Shown: positions 36,806 to 47,190, numbered from the stretch's first letter. The stretch: DNA of 64,000 nt from JAPPHA01 sp963664045 (GCA_963664045.2 CAXXGT010000002.1:186001-250000); one strand, 5' to 3'. The notes: generated by a model not told the origin, from the sequence alone. Made by a program: numbers and translations.

Positions 36806-37812
36806 GCCGCAGCCTCTCGAAGCCCGATGTCACGACCCAACTGGGCAATCAGGTCGTCAAGTGTCTGACCGCCGGTTCGCGCCGCGAACCCGAGCGCCAT
36901 TCGATGAATCAGCACGGGACGGGCCAGTGCCAGGACATCGTCAATGGAAGGCGCAAGCCGGCCTTGTACCAGCGCGCGCGCCCTGGTGGCCAGCATGAGC
37001 GCCTGGGCAGCACGAGGTCCCGGCCCCCATCGAACCATTTCCCTGACCTGGTCCCCTGCCTCAGGCGCATCGGGACGGGCCGAACGGACAAGATCCAGAA
37101 TGGCCTCGACCACCGATTCACCGACCGGCATGCGGCGAACCAGTTCCTGCGCATTCAACAGCAGTTCCGGGGAGAACACGGTTTCGGCCTCGACGTTGAC
37201 AACTCCGGTTGTCGCCAGGAGGATATCGCGTTCCTTGTCCCGGGCCGGGTAACCGACATCGATCTGAAGCAGGAACCTGTCCAATTGCGCTTCAGGCAAC
37301 GGATAAGTTCCTTCCTGTTCGATCGGATTCTGGGTGGCGAGTACATGGAACGGAACCGGAAGAGCCCGTTCCTGGCCGGCAATCGTAACATGATGTTCCT
37401 GCATGGCCTGGAGCAGCGCGGACTGGGTTCTCGGACTTGCCCGGTTGATTTCGTCAGCCATCAGCAACTGGCAAAAGACGGGACCTTCCAGGAATCTGAA
37501 ATGTCTTGTTCCTCCCGTGGCGGTCTCCAGCACCTCGGAACCGAGAATGTCCGCAGGCATGAGATCGGGCGTGAACTGTACGCGATTGGCATTGAGACCC
37601 ATCACCGTGCCAAGGGTTTCCACGAGCTGTGTCTTGGCGAGACCCGGCGCTCCGACAAGCAGGGCGTGCCCGCCGCACAGCATCGTGATCAATGCCGTCT
37701 CCACGACCTGGTCCTGGCCAATGACTCTTCGCGTGATGTTTTCCAGTGCGCTGGACAACAATTCCCCGACCGAGTTGATCTCGTCAATCAAACCACTTGC
37801 TTTATCCGTCAT
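36802..37812 (-). CDS. MoxR-family AAA+ ATPase
   Basis: 336 residues. Walker A GAPGLAKT (about residue 55), Walker B LLMADEINRASPRTQ, sensor 1 VLATQNPIEQEGTYPLPEAQ, and the C-terminal helical lid. MoxR proteins are chaperone-like ATPases that work with VWA partners in metal cofactor insertion or complex assembly. First gene of a four-gene operon with overlaps, so the four products probably work in fixed ratio. Confidence 0.93.
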   Translation of the reverse strand: MTDKASGLIDEINSVGELLSSALENITRRVIGQDQVVETALITMLCGGHALLVGAPGLAKTQLVETLGTVMGLNANRVQFTPDLMPADILGSEVLETATGGTRHFRFLEGPVFCQLLMADEINRASPRTQSALLQAMQEHHVTIAGQERALPVPFHVLATQNPIEQEGTYPLPEAQLDRFLLQIDVGYPARDKERDILLATTGVVNVEAETVFSPELLLNAQELVRRMPVGESVVEAILDLVRSARPDAPEAGDQVREMVRWGPGPRAAQALMLATRARALVQGRLAPSIDDVLALARPVLIHRMALGFAARTGGQTLDDLIAQLGRDIGLREAAA

Positions 37813-37956
37813 CGCAACTACGATTCCCCGCCAACATCAGGACCCATGCTCCTGACAGGGAACATACGCGCCAAAACGCAATTGGGAAACCCGGTACCCT
37901 CCAGTCGGCCGTGACCAGCCGTGATTGCCGACGGAAGAAGACAAGGCTGTCCTTCG

Positions 37957-38553
37957 ATGAAAACCGACGTGGAATCAGACACTCAAGCCCAGGTCAGCGC
38001 CGACAGCCTGGCCGCCGCCGCGAAGAAAGCCGCAGAAAAGGGCCTGCCACCTGTTCATCTCTGGAACCCGACGTATTGCGGGGACCTGGACATGCGGATT
38101 GCGCGGGACGGAACCTGGTTCTACCTCGGGACCCCGATCGGCCGAAAACGGCTCGTCAAACTGTTTTCGTCCATACTGCGGAAGGATGGCGACGCGTATT
38201 TTCTCGTCACGCCTGTCGAGAAGGTCGGGATCACGGTTGACGATGCCCCGTTTGTCGCGGTCGATTTCGAGGTCGAGGGATCCCGGCATGACCAAGTCGT
38301 GCGATTCCTGACACATGTGGATGACGTGGTTGCCGCGGGTGCTGCGAACCCTATCCGTGTCGCCAGGGACCCGGAAACGGGTGAACCTTCTCCTTACGTG
38401 ATGGTTCGCGCCGGCCTCGAGGCGCTGATCGACCGCAAGAGTTTCTACCGGCTGGTCGACATTGGAAGCCACGCGACCCGGAACGGAGAAAAATGGTTTG
38501 GAGTCTGGTCGGGAGGGGTGTTCTTCCCGATCATCCCGTCCGCCGAACTCTGA
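37957..38553 (+). CDS. DUF1285 family protein
   Basis: 198 residues. Typical blocks of DUF1285 are GDLDMRIARDGTWFYLGTPI, RKRLVKLFSSILRKDGD, YFLVTPVEKVGITVDDAPFV and ARDPETGEPSPYVMVR. Function unknown; the family is common in alphaproteobacteria and often next to the MoxR operon. ATG 37957 is chosen; an upstream GTG at 37921 would add a dozen atypical residues. Divergent from moxR, sharing a 144-base spacer. Confidence 0.88.
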   Translation: MKTDVESDTQAQVSADSLAAAAKKAAEKGLPPVHLWNPTYCGDLDMRIARDGTWFYLGTPIGRKRLVKLFSSILRKDGDAYFLVTPVEKVGITVDDAPFVAVDFEVEGSRHDQVVRFLTHVDDVVAAGAANPIRVARDPETGEPSPYVMVRAGLEALIDRKSFYRLVDIGSHATRNGEKWFGVWSGGVFFPIIPSAEL

Positions 38554-38666
38554 CCGGTTTACCGGGTCATCCGAAGCCCGGAGGCTTCACCCGATCCCGG
38601 GAGGGAGTCGCTGTCAGCCGGTCAGGGCTGCGGCCGACGGTCGGTTCAGCCGGATCGCGCAATCCC

Positions 38667-41516
38667 TCAATGGGCTTCAGCCCAACTGCCCCCGATTCCC
38701 CCGTCGACCGTCAGGGGCACGTCAAGCTTGATGACCGGCAAGGTCGCCTCTTCCATGACATTCGAGACAACGGCCGACGTCTCGCCAACAGCGGATTCCA
38801 GAACTTCGAAAAGCAACTCGTCGTGGACCTGCAGGAGCATGCTTGCAGGCAAGTCCCGGATGGCGGCGGGCATCCGGATCATGGCGCGGCGGATAATGTC
38901 CGCTGCCGTTCCCTGGATCGGAGCATTGATCGCTGCACGGCGCGCAAAACCGGCATGAGGTCCCTTGGCGCTGACGATTTCAGGGGTGTGAATCCTGCGG
39001 CCGAACAGCGTCTCGACGTAGAGGTTCTTCTTTGCCGACGCGACCGTCGAGTCCATGTACTCCCGGATCTCGGGGAATCGTTCGAAGTACGTGTTTATGA
39101 ATGCCTGCGCTTTCTTGCGGGGGATACGCAAATTTCGAGCAAGGCCGAAAGCGGAGATCCCGTAAATCACCCCGAAATTGATCGCCTTTGCCTGGCGCCG
39201 GATCATCGGGTCCATGTTCTCGACAGGAACGCCGAAGATTTCGCTGGCCGTCATGGCGTGGATGTCGTGGCCATCCCTGAACGCCTGCTTGAGACTCTCG
39301 ATTCCGGCAATATGCGCGAGAATGCGGAGCTCGATCTGGCTGTAGTCCACGGAAAGAAGCACATGTCCGTCTTTCGGGACAAAGGCCTCGCGAATCTTCC
39401 TGCCAGCTTCGGTTCTCACTGGGATGTTCTGAAGATTCGGGTCGGTCGAAGCCAGACGCCCGGTATTGGCCCCCGCGATGGAGTACGAAGTATGAACCCT
39501 GCCGGTCTCGGGATTGATGTGGTCCTGAAGTGCGTCCGTATACGTGCTCTTCAGTTTTGCCACCTGCCGCCAATCCAGCACGCGTGACGGCAATTCGTGC
39601 CCTTCGGAAGCAAGATCCTCGAGTACGTCCTGGCCTGTCGAAAAGGCGCCAGACTTGCCCTGGCGCCCTCCCGGAAATCCAAGGCGGTCGAACAGGATTT
39701 CGCCCAGCTGCTTGGGCGAACCGACGTTGAACTCGACACCGGCCAGGCCGTGGATCTCGGATTGCAGCGCGGCCATCTCCGCCGCAAAGGAATTCGAAAG
39801 GCGCGCCAGTTGTTTCCTGTCGACCCGGATGCCCGTTCGTTCCAGGTCCCTGAGCACCGGAACCAGGGGACGCTCGAGTGTTTCGTAGACCGTCGATACG
39901 CCTGCCGAATGGAGCCTCGGCTTGAATTCACTCCACAGGCGCAGGGTGATGTCGGCATCTTCCGCCGCGTATGCGGTCGCCTTTTCGATGTCGACCTGGT
40001 TGAATGTCAGCTGCTTTCTGCCCGACCCGATGAGACTCTTGATCGGAGTCGGCCTGTGGTCGAGATACCGCTCCGACAACAAGTCCATGCCGTGATTGTG
40101 CAGCCCTCCGTGCAACGCGTAGGAAATCAGCATGGTGTCATCGATCGGATCCATGACGATTCCGTAGCGGGGTTGCGCCAGGATCTTGGAATCGAACTTG
40201 ATGTTGTGCCCGATCTTCAGGATCGACTGATCTTCGAGGACGGGTTTCAGGACCGCGAGGGCCTCCTTGAGCGATAGCTGCCCGGGAACCAGTTCCGCAT
40301 TGCCGAAAAGGTCGTCCACGCCCGAAGTATGGGTGAGCGGAACATAGGCGGCCTGTCCGGGTTCTACCGACAGGCATACTCCGACCAGGTCGACCTGCAT
40401 CTCGTCGAGTCCCGTGGTCTCTGTATCGATGGCCACGCGTCCGCGCCTTCGAATCCTTTCGATCCAGGATTCGAGTTCAGCCATCGTCCTGACCGTCTCG
40501 TACTTCTCTGAATCAAAGGGCAGGTTCCTGATCCGCGCGGAAGACGAATCCGAGTCCGTTCCTTCCGTGCCACCGGAGGTACTTGCGGGGTCGGCAATCG
40601 TCGGGGCCTCGACTCCGAGCTTGGCTGCAACCCGCCTGCTCAGCGTCCGGAATTCCATCCTGGCAAGGAACCCGAGCAATTGCCCTGCGTCCGGCTCCCT
40701 GAGTTCCATTTCGCCGAACCCCGTCTCGATCGGGACATCGGTCTTCAGGGTCACCAGTTCCCGGCTCACCCGGATCTGATCGGCCTTTTCGAGCAGAGTC
40801 TGCCGCCGCTTCGGCTGCTTGATTTCGGCCGCCCGTTCAAGAAGCGTGTCGAGGTCGCCATACTCGTTGATCAGTTGCGCGGCGATCTTGACACCGATTC
40901 CTGGCGCTCCGGGAATATTGTCAACCGAATCCCCGGCGAGCGACTGGACATCGATGACCTGGTCGGGGCCGACGCCGAACTTCGCGAACACCTCTTCCGG
41001 CCCGATCCTGCGATCGTTCATGGCGTCCAGCATTTCGACGCCGTCGCCGACGACCTGCATGAGATCCTTGTCGGACGACACGATTGTCACCCGGGCACCC
41101 GCGGCACGGGCCCTGACGGCGAGGGTCGCAATGATGTCGTCGGCCTCGTAACCCTGTTCCTCCAGGCAGACGATGTTGAACGCCCTGGTGGCTTCACGGG
41201 TCAAAGGCATCTGCGGGACCAGGTCTTCCGGCAACGGCGGCCGGTTCATCTTGTATTCGGGGAAAATACCCGACCTGAATGTCGGACCCTTGTGGTCGAA
41301 AACAACCGCAAGATGTGTCGGTGCATCGGCCGCCTGCCATTGCTCGAGACACCTGAACAGCATCCCGCAGAATCCGCTGACCGCGCCGATCGGCAGTTTG
41401 TCGGATTTTCGCGTCAGCGGCGGCAACGCATGGAAGGCGCGGAAGATGAAGCCCGATCCGTCAATGAGCTGCAGGTGATGTCCTGCGCCAACTCCCTCCA
41501 TCGTCACGGCATCCAC
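38667..41516 (-). CDS. polA: DNA polymerase I
   Basis: About 949 residues, three domains. The 5' nuclease (about 15-300) has LIDGSGFIFRAFHALPP and GYEADDIIATLA. The 3'-5' exonuclease (about 330-520) keeps VAIDTETTGLD, IGHNIKFD and YAAEDADITLRLW, so proofreading residues are present. The polymerase has motif A VDYSQIELRILAHI, motif B RRQAKAINFGVIYG and motif C LQVHDELLFE. GTG 41516 or ATG 41501 may be the start. It fills gaps in repair and removes RNA primers. Confidence 0.95.
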   Translation of the reverse strand: MDAVTMEGVGAGHHLQLIDGSGFIFRAFHALPPLTRKSDKLPIGAVSGFCGMLFRCLEQWQAADAPTHLAVVFDHKGPTFRSGIFPEYKMNRPPLPEDLVPQMPLTREATRAFNIVCLEEQGYEADDIIATLAVRARAAGARVTIVSSDKDLMQVVGDGVEMLDAMNDRRIGPEEVFAKFGVGPDQVIDVQSLAGDSVDNIPGAPGIGVKIAAQLINEYGDLDTLLERAAEIKQPKRRQTLLEKADQIRVSRELVTLKTDVPIETGFGEMELREPDAGQLLGFLARMEFRTLSRRVAAKLGVEAPTIADPASTSGGTEGTDSDSSSARIRNLPFDSEKYETVRTMAELESWIERIRRRGRVAIDTETTGLDEMQVDLVGVCLSVEPGQAAYVPLTHTSGVDDLFGNAELVPGQLSLKEALAVLKPVLEDQSILKIGHNIKFDSKILAQPRYGIVMDPIDDTMLISYALHGGLHNHGMDLLSERYLDHRPTPIKSLIGSGRKQLTFNQVDIEKATAYAAEDADITLRLWSEFKPRLHSAGVSTVYETLERPLVPVLRDLERTGIRVDRKQLARLSNSFAAEMAALQSEIHGLAGVEFNVGSPKQLGEILFDRLGFPGGRQGKSGAFSTGQDVLEDLASEGHELPSRVLDWRQVAKLKSTYTDALQDHINPETGRVHTSYSIAGANTGRLASTDPNLQNIPVRTEAGRKIREAFVPKDGHVLLSVDYSQIELRILAHIAGIESLKQAFRDGHDIHAMTASEIFGVPVENMDPMIRRQAKAINFGVIYGISAFGLARNLRIPRKKAQAFINTYFERFPEIREYMDSTVASAKKNLYVETLFGRRIHTPEIVSAKGPHAGFARRAAINAPIQGTAADIIRRAMIRMPAAIRDLPASMLLQVHDELLFEVLESAVGETSAVVSNVMEEATLPVIKLDVPLTVDGGIGGSWAEAH

Positions 41517-41549
41517 GACCGGACCACGTCCACTCGTCCTCCCCTTGCC

Positions 41550-41726
41550 TCAGTGCTGGTCACGTGCCCCGTCCTTCAAAACAAACCTGCAGTCGCAGTA
41601 AGGGCATTCCGTCCATCCTGTCTCCGGAGGAATCTGTAACCAGACCCGGGGGTGTCCCCCCTCGCCACCATCGCAGGCCACGCGGTATTCGGTGACCTCC
41701 CTGACTTCAGGAACCTCGGTTACCAC
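41550..41726 (-). CDS. Zinc-finger (CHCC) domain protein, NDUFS6-like
   Basis: 58 residues with CDGGEGGHPRVWL and CPYCDCRFVL, giving a Cys-His-Cys-Cys zinc site as in zf-CHCC proteins related to the complex I subunit NDUFS6. Start GTG 41726 is set by GGAGG seven bases upstream; the longer frame to 41786 has no such site. Usually a free-standing small gene in alphaproteobacteria. Confidence 0.85.
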   Translation of the reverse strand: MVTEVPEVREVTEYRVACDGGEGGHPRVWLQIPPETGWTECPYCDCRFVLKDGARDQH

Positions 41727-43024
41727 GCGCAATCCTCCGTACAAGCACCTGCCGAAAACACTAGCTTGGTCACGTGGATTCGGCAACGCCGTGTCCTGGT
41801 GCCGGGTTTGCCATTTTCAGGTCACATTGTTTCCTGTCCATGAATGCCGTCGATTTCCAATGGAATCGAGTCCTAACCAGGCGGGTTCCTGAACGTCGAC
41901 AGGGGATTCGCTGCAAACTGATTCCAAAGGAAAATCGACAATGTTGACGATAGCAAGGTTTGCTTTGTGGGGATCGCATACTTTGTGCCCGCAAATCTCT
42001 TGAGACGAAATCCAGTCTTGATTTTCCGCACAGCCGAAATCGACCCGACGGGAAACGAGATCAGGTGTCGATCGAAGGACCGACCAATTGTGACATTCTC
42101 CAGGTGAAGTCAAAAAACGGAAGGATAAATTTGAGAAGGGTGTGTTCTCTAATGAGAGTGAATTTCATGAAACGGCCGGATTTTCGCCAGCCCTCAAAAG
42201 AGGTCACGCCCCATGTCGAGAAGAGTACCCGGTTCTGTGCGTACACGACAATCCCTTGCTGAGCTTATCGAAGGCTACCCGGCCTCGCGGGCATAATGGC
42301 TCTTCGTTCCACCCGTTCGCTTGGTCAGGAATTCAAGACGGGATTCAATGTCGGAATGCAAACGGAGTGACAACACGGCAACCTCCTTCACTTGTCCTAC
42401 ATGTGTGACATTATTGAAGCCTGTCGACTCTCAAACGCACGGGTTACGTTGAGTCTCCGGAGGTCAGTATTGTCGGAAACGGCTTGTATCCGGAGGAATT
42501 GCCCGACCCCTTGAGTGGGTCTCGGTGGTCATTTTCTTGAACGTGCCCACGTCGGCACAGGAACTGACAGTTAGCCGCCCGGTCGATCTGACGGAAAGTC
42601 GAAATAATCTCCAGAAAACCTGATGTTCCGAAAGGCTGCGAAGCATCGGGACCAAATGGTCGAACCCGGATTCACTGACAACGGATGGGCGATTCATCTC
42701 GTTGAGCGCACTCTGGACATACTTGGACTGCGGCTGAAATATCCAGGTCTCAACCACATCAACAATCTGGACCAGCATCAGGACGCAGAATTTTTTCAGA
42801 CCGCATTGGAAATCCGGAAGCGTGACGACACAGAGAACACGCCGCACGTCCTCGCCAGATCTCCTGACCTCGCCCCAGAAGCACGTCCCCAAAGCCGTCG
42901 GGTTGTTCCTCACGACGCACAGGAATGGCGACGACCGCCGCGCACCTCACCTTGGTGGCTCTGCCGGACTGGCCATCGAGGATATCGGAAGCGTTCGTCC
43001 AGACGAACCGGATGAACGCCGTGC
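41727..43024. other. 1.3-kb region without recognisable genes
   Basis: Several open frames exist on both strands (the longest about 150 codons near 42464-42913) but none has good ribosome binding, domain blocks or typical codon use. Base composition is lower in GC than the flanks between about 41900 and 42450, so this may be decayed acquired DNA. No repeats or RNA structures identified. Confidence 0.4.
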
Positions 43025-43663
43025 TCAATACTCTGGATTCGCGATCCAGGTCTCATAGACAAGTTGAACGCTTGGTCGCTGCACAACCGCGTCGGCAATA
43101 CGTTTGACGTTGGCAAATTCACCGATGGCCGGGTGTCCCTTTGCGGCCCGCAGCCAGGTGGTCAGCATGAACAGGTAGATATCGACGGCGCTGAATCGTT
43201 TTCCGAGCACCCATTCATTGTCGCCGATCTGGTCGTCAACAACACTCCAGGTTTCCCTGAGCCTACGGTTGCCACGTCGCTGCGCACTCGGTTCGTTCGC
43301 CGCAGTGTCGGCGAAGCGATCCGGATAATATGTCAGCTGATATGCATTCTGAACGGAGTTCGAAAAGTACACCAGTGTCTGCAAATAATGCGCTCGTGCC
43401 GTGTCTTCGAGTGCAGGTGCCAATCCAGCTTCCGGGTGCCTGTCGCAAAGGAAAACCGTAATCGCGGCACATTCGTACATCGAGCCGCCATCCCAAACCA
43501 GGACCGGCACCCATCCATTTGGATTGATCGCCAGTTGTTCTGGCGGACGCGGCTTGTCCATGTCGATAGTCGTCTGGATGAGTTCGTAATGCACGCCGAT
43601 CTCTTCCAGCAACACACGGATGCCCATCGACGCACTTTTGCGGGCATAGAACAGTTTGTACAT
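43025..43663 (-). CDS. Glutathione S-transferase family protein
   Basis: 212 residues. N-terminal thioredoxin-like domain: MYKLFYARKSASMGIRVLLE with the catalytic Ser/Cys region near residues 8-12, NPNGWVPVLVWDGG with cis-Pro, and YECAAITVFL where the glutathione gamma-Glu binder sits. The helical C-terminal domain has WVLGKRFSAVDIYLFMLTTW, with the N-capping box Asp. ATG 43663 has GGAGTAGGA upstream. Probable detoxification enzyme. Confidence 0.9.
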   Translation of the reverse strand: MYKLFYARKSASMGIRVLLEEIGVHYELIQTTIDMDKPRPPEQLAINPNGWVPVLVWDGGSMYECAAITVFLCDRHPEAGLAPALEDTARAHYLQTLVYFSNSVQNAYQLTYYPDRFADTAANEPSAQRRGNRRLRETWSVVDDQIGDNEWVLGKRFSAVDIYLFMLTTWLRAAKGHPAIGEFANVKRIADAVVQRPSVQLVYETWIANPEY

Positions 43664-44427
43664 TCCTACTCCATTCTCAACCAAACGCCTGCTGAGCGGG
43701 CTATCCAAACTCCCCGAATACAGCGTGTGCCTCCTCATCAGGGAAGAAGAGGTGCCGATCCCTCGTGCCTCCCGGGGCGCCTCTCACTGCCACGTCCCGG
43801 CATGTACGCGAAAATGCCTCCCGGTCCTACAAGGATCTCTTCTTCGGCACCGGCATATTCCGATTTCGTCTGCATCGTGGCGATAAACCCGTCGTGTGCG
43901 AATACTATCGAGGCGACAGCATCGTCTTAGCACTCGTAGGAATTGCAAACTGCCCGTACGCCGTACCGGCATGCGCTCTTTGTCTCCACCGTGAAGTCTG
44001 GTTCGATGAGTGCTGCCAGATAGGCGTGTGCTTTGCTGTCTCAGCCGCATGCTTCGGGAAGACAGAGATTTCTGCATAAAGCCGCCATATTGCCCTCATA
44101 ATCTCAGTCGCGTTATTTCGCTCTACTATCGGAACCAGTCCTTCGATGTCGGAAGGGCGAGCGATGATGAATAACTTTGTACTTCACCTTTTGCCTTGTC
44201 CGAGCTTGTCCGTTACCGCTCCTGCGATCCTGTGTTCCCGGGTCACCGATTCAGTATCTTCCCCTCCCGGGGGAGTTGGAGTTTCCTCAACACTCTCGGG
44301 GTCAGATCCGTCCTGCCTGCGGCCCGGATTTCCGAAACTGCGGCCGTCACATGGCCAGCATATGACGCCGATGTCGCGCCAGTCGCGGCAGTGCCTCTCA
44401 ACATCAAATGCCGAGAATGGGCCAGAG
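43664..44427. other. Region without recognisable genes
   Basis: About 760 bases between GST and the trefoil-like gene. Short frames on both strands lack motifs. Nothing further identified. Confidence 0.4.
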
Positions 44428-44958
44428 TCACGGCCTGACAATCCATTGCTGGAACCGCATGTGTGCTTCGGAACATCCTGAGAATTCGAGATCTCGTGAC
44501 ATGAAGGGACCTGCGGAGCGGCTGTCGACTCCGACGCTCAGGCACTTCGTGTCGTCACGCGACGGACGGATTGTCATGGAGCCGGGATCGTAGATGAACC
44601 TTTGTGCACTGGCCGCCGCATCGCAATCGACCAGCCCGAGTGGTTCAGACGGATCGTCCGGATGCAGATTTGCCATGCATTTTCCTTCGAAGGCGACCGA
44701 TATGATTTGGCCAGTGGTCTCGGAGATACGAAACTGCACGTCTCCACCCCGTGGCTTGCACGAGTGGGCATGCAGGCGGTCCGACAACCCGCGACCAATT
44801 GTATCGATGCACCATCCGAGACCATCAACCTCGTCCAGGTTGTTTGCCAGGTATATGACAGGTGACGGAGTTCGGAGATCAGGAGGAGCGGCATTTGCCG
44901 CGGTGGCCGCGGCAAGCAATATCGCTATCGCGGGCGCAAGATTTCTCAAGTGTTGCAT
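44428..44958 (-). CDS. Secreted ricin-type beta-trefoil-like protein
   Basis: 176 residues. Signal peptide at residues 1-22 (LAPAIAILLAAATAANA, cleavage after ANA). The mature part contains Cys-rich repeats of trefoil type: LGWCIDTIGRG, GKCMANLHPDDP with LGLVDCD, and TKCLSVGVDSRS with LEFSGCS, each with a Cys pair and QRF/QQW-like ends as in ricin-B lectin repeats. ATG 44958 has GAGGG upstream. Sugar binding is possible but not shown. Confidence 0.7.
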   Translation of the reverse strand: MQHLRNLAPAIAILLAAATAANAAPPDLRTPSPVIYLANNLDEVDGLGWCIDTIGRGLSDRLHAHSCKPRGGDVQFRISETTGQIISVAFEGKCMANLHPDDPSEPLGLVDCDAAASAQRFIYDPGSMTIRPSRDDTKCLSVGVDSRSAGPFMSRDLEFSGCSEAHMRFQQWIVRP

Positions 44959-45344
44959 GTGTCCCTCACTTGCATTCGTGATATTCGTTTCGAACTTATA
45001 CGCATGTGGGTGGTTAGTCCGTTGCAAAATGCCCTGGTTGGCAGGTGGCATCCTTTTCCGGGGCGCGCAGCAGACAGCGCGTCGTCGGTCGCCGCGTCAG
45101 CGCTGACGGAAATCACTACCAGCGGAGACTTTTCAGGGAAATTCAAACCGTCAACACCGGTTGAATTGTCAAGCCAAAAACGTCGGAAACAACCCTGGCC
45201 AAGCAGTCCCGACCTCGATCAACCGCAATTCCGCAGCGCGGGATAGTCCTGCCGGCCACAAGAGGGCGCTTGTGGCAGCATGTCCGCATGTTAATCTGAT
45301 GATCGGATTGTCTTTCCATTATTGCCTAACACATGGGGGAAAGC

Positions 45345-46388
45345 ATGCAGGACGAACAGCTGGACACCATTGTCGCGGTCGTGGGCTGCGGATTCTATGG
45401 ACAGAACCACCTCCACGCCTGGAAGGACCTTGCCCGGGCGGGCGCCAAACTGGCCGCCGTCTGCGATCTTGACGCCGGGAAGGCGCGAGCCGCAGGCGAG
45501 ACCTTCGGCGCACGCTGGTACACTGACATCGACGACATGCTCTCCCGGGAGCATATCGATCTCCTCGACATCCCTACACAGATGCGCAGCCACCGCGCCC
45601 TTGCGGCACGGGCCGCCGACAGAGGAATCGCCGCAATCGTCCAAAAACCGCTGGCGCCGGACGGCGAGGAGGCGGCGGAGATCGTCCGCCATGCCGCCAA
45701 CTGCAATGCCTGGCTGGCGGTACACGAGAATTTCCGCTTCAGCACCGTCATGCTCCGAATCAAGTCTCTTATCGACTCGGGAGCCATAGGCGCGCCGGGC
45801 TGGGCACGCCTGTCCTTCCGGACCGACTACGACATCTACACCGGCCAGCCTTATCTCTTGGAGGAGGAGCGGCTTGTGATCCTCGACAATGGAATTCACA
45901 TCCTGGACCTCGCGCGGTTCTTCCTGGGCGAGGTCGAGCGAATCTCCTGCGAAACCCAACGCCGAAACCCGCGGGTGGCAGGCGACGACACCGCGACCAT
46001 GCTGCTGCGGCATGCGTCGGGAGCCGTGTCCGTGGTCGAAACCACGTACGAGGCGCACCGCGTCCCCGACCCCTTCCCAGCCACCATAGTCGAGATCGAG
46101 GGATCGAAAGGTTCTATCCTTCTCGACCACGAGGACAACATGACGGTGACATCAGAGGGTCGAGCGCGGAGCGAACACATCGGATCGCCGCTCCTGCCAT
46201 GGACCAGCCAGCCCTGGCATGGTTCGCAGGAGGCAGTCCTCAATGCCAATGCTCATTTCCTCGAAGCCTTCCGTGCCGGCCGGCCGGCGGCGACCTCAGG
46301 CGCCGATAACCTGAAGACTTTTGCACTTGTGGAAGCCGCCTACCTCTCGGCCCGGACGCATGAGACCGTCCAACCTCAACCCGCCTGA
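45345..46388 (+). CDS. Gfo/Idh/MocA family oxidoreductase
   Basis: 347 residues. The Rossmann domain has VAVVGCGFYGQNHLHAW (about residues 11-27) and VCDLD; the EKP-type motif appears as VQKPLAPDGEEA; and the C-terminal domain has the catalytic region VILDNGIHILDLARFFLG. These enzymes are NAD(P)-dependent sugar or inositol dehydrogenases. ATG 45345 has GGGGGA upstream; ATG 45333 is the alternative. It stands alone. Confidence 0.88.
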   Translation: MQDEQLDTIVAVVGCGFYGQNHLHAWKDLARAGAKLAAVCDLDAGKARAAGETFGARWYTDIDDMLSREHIDLLDIPTQMRSHRALAARAADRGIAAIVQKPLAPDGEEAAEIVRHAANCNAWLAVHENFRFSTVMLRIKSLIDSGAIGAPGWARLSFRTDYDIYTGQPYLLEEERLVILDNGIHILDLARFFLGEVERISCETQRRNPRVAGDDTATMLLRHASGAVSVVETTYEAHRVPDPFPATIVEIEGSKGSILLDHEDNMTVTSEGRARSEHIGSPLLPWTSQPWHGSQEAVLNANAHFLEAFRAGRPAATSGADNLKTFALVEAAYLSARTHETVQPQPA

Positions 46389-46901
46389 ATCCGGGCCGCA
46401 GGCAATAGGTCGCTTGAAATAGTTCCTCCTCTGCGCCCCGATTCCACCCCGATCCACCTCGCGGCGGGGCGACTTTCGGCTGAGCTCCACGAGGAAACGC
46501 TCAGGACCATCCGCTGTGACGCGGTGGAGGTGCTTCGCGGCATTGCGTTTGTCGCAAGGGACCGGAGCAACTTGCGAGCCGGGGTTTCAAATCCGGGGCA
46601 CTTGCGAACCTGGCTGCCGGTACGCGCCCATCCGAACCGAAAAGTCTCGTTCACTCTCGCAGACTTCATCCTTTGCAGAGCCGGCGCCGACGGGCACCAC
46701 ACATCAATTGCCGGCCCGACTTGTCGAACTCGTACGTCATGTCGAACCCGACTCCGTGGGGGTTCGTGACCCACGGTATCGGTTCCTCCATTCAGTTTGG
46801 GAGACCGGTGACGTGCCGATCCTGCCGCATGTTCGAGTGCCGTCGGAATCTGATGTTTCTGGAAAATCCAAGCTTACTCTGGCAATGTATTACACTAGTC
46901 T
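46389..46901. other. Stretch with no clear gene
   Basis: 513 bases between the dehydrogenase and brnT. One plus-strand frame (46440-46560) reads AAGRLSAELHEETLRTIRC, which looks like degraded coding sequence, but I cannot assign it. The end near 46880 should hold the brnT promoter. Confidence 0.35.
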
Positions 46902-47190
46902 ATGAAATTTGAGTGGGATGAAGATAAAACCAAGGCAACATCGCCAAGCATGGTGTGAGCTTTGTCGACGCCAAACGCATCTTCGAGTGCTTCACCCTCG
47001 ATGTTGTCGATGATCGCTTTGACTACGGCGAAGAGCGGGTCATCAGCCTTGGCATTGCGGGCGGTGTCGTAGTTCCGGCTGTTGCATACACAGAGCGTCA
47101 GGGAGCAATACGGATCATCTCTCCGCGGCCCGCAAAAAATCCGAGAGGGAACGATGTGACGAAGCGGTACAACAAAGCCTTAACCCTGGA
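46902..47190 (+). pseudogene. brnT: brnT toxin gene, frameshifted
   Basis: Begins MKFEWDEDKTKA like BrnT RelE-fold toxins. One base is missing near 46938: after it the correct frame is IAKHGVSFVDAKRIFECFTL, VVDDRFDYGEERVISLG, VAYTERQGAIRIIS. A second slip near 47140 replaces the expected basic tail (visible in another frame as RKKSERERCDEA) and fuses the frame to brnA. So the toxin is not made from the first ATG; a GTG at 46955 could start a truncated toxin-antitoxin fusion. Confidence 0.78.

Noticed and set aside
38575..38600. Small hairpin GAAGCC/GGCTTC after polA and DUF1285
   Set aside because: Only six base pairs and no T-run; too weak to call a terminator.
42464..42913. A 149-codon minus-strand frame
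   Set aside because: No ribosome binding site, no domain-like blocks and poor codon pattern; left as unassigned DNA.
46580..46602. tRNA-like T-loop (GGGGTTTCAAATCCGGGGC)
   Set aside because: No matching acceptor, D or anticodon arms upstream.
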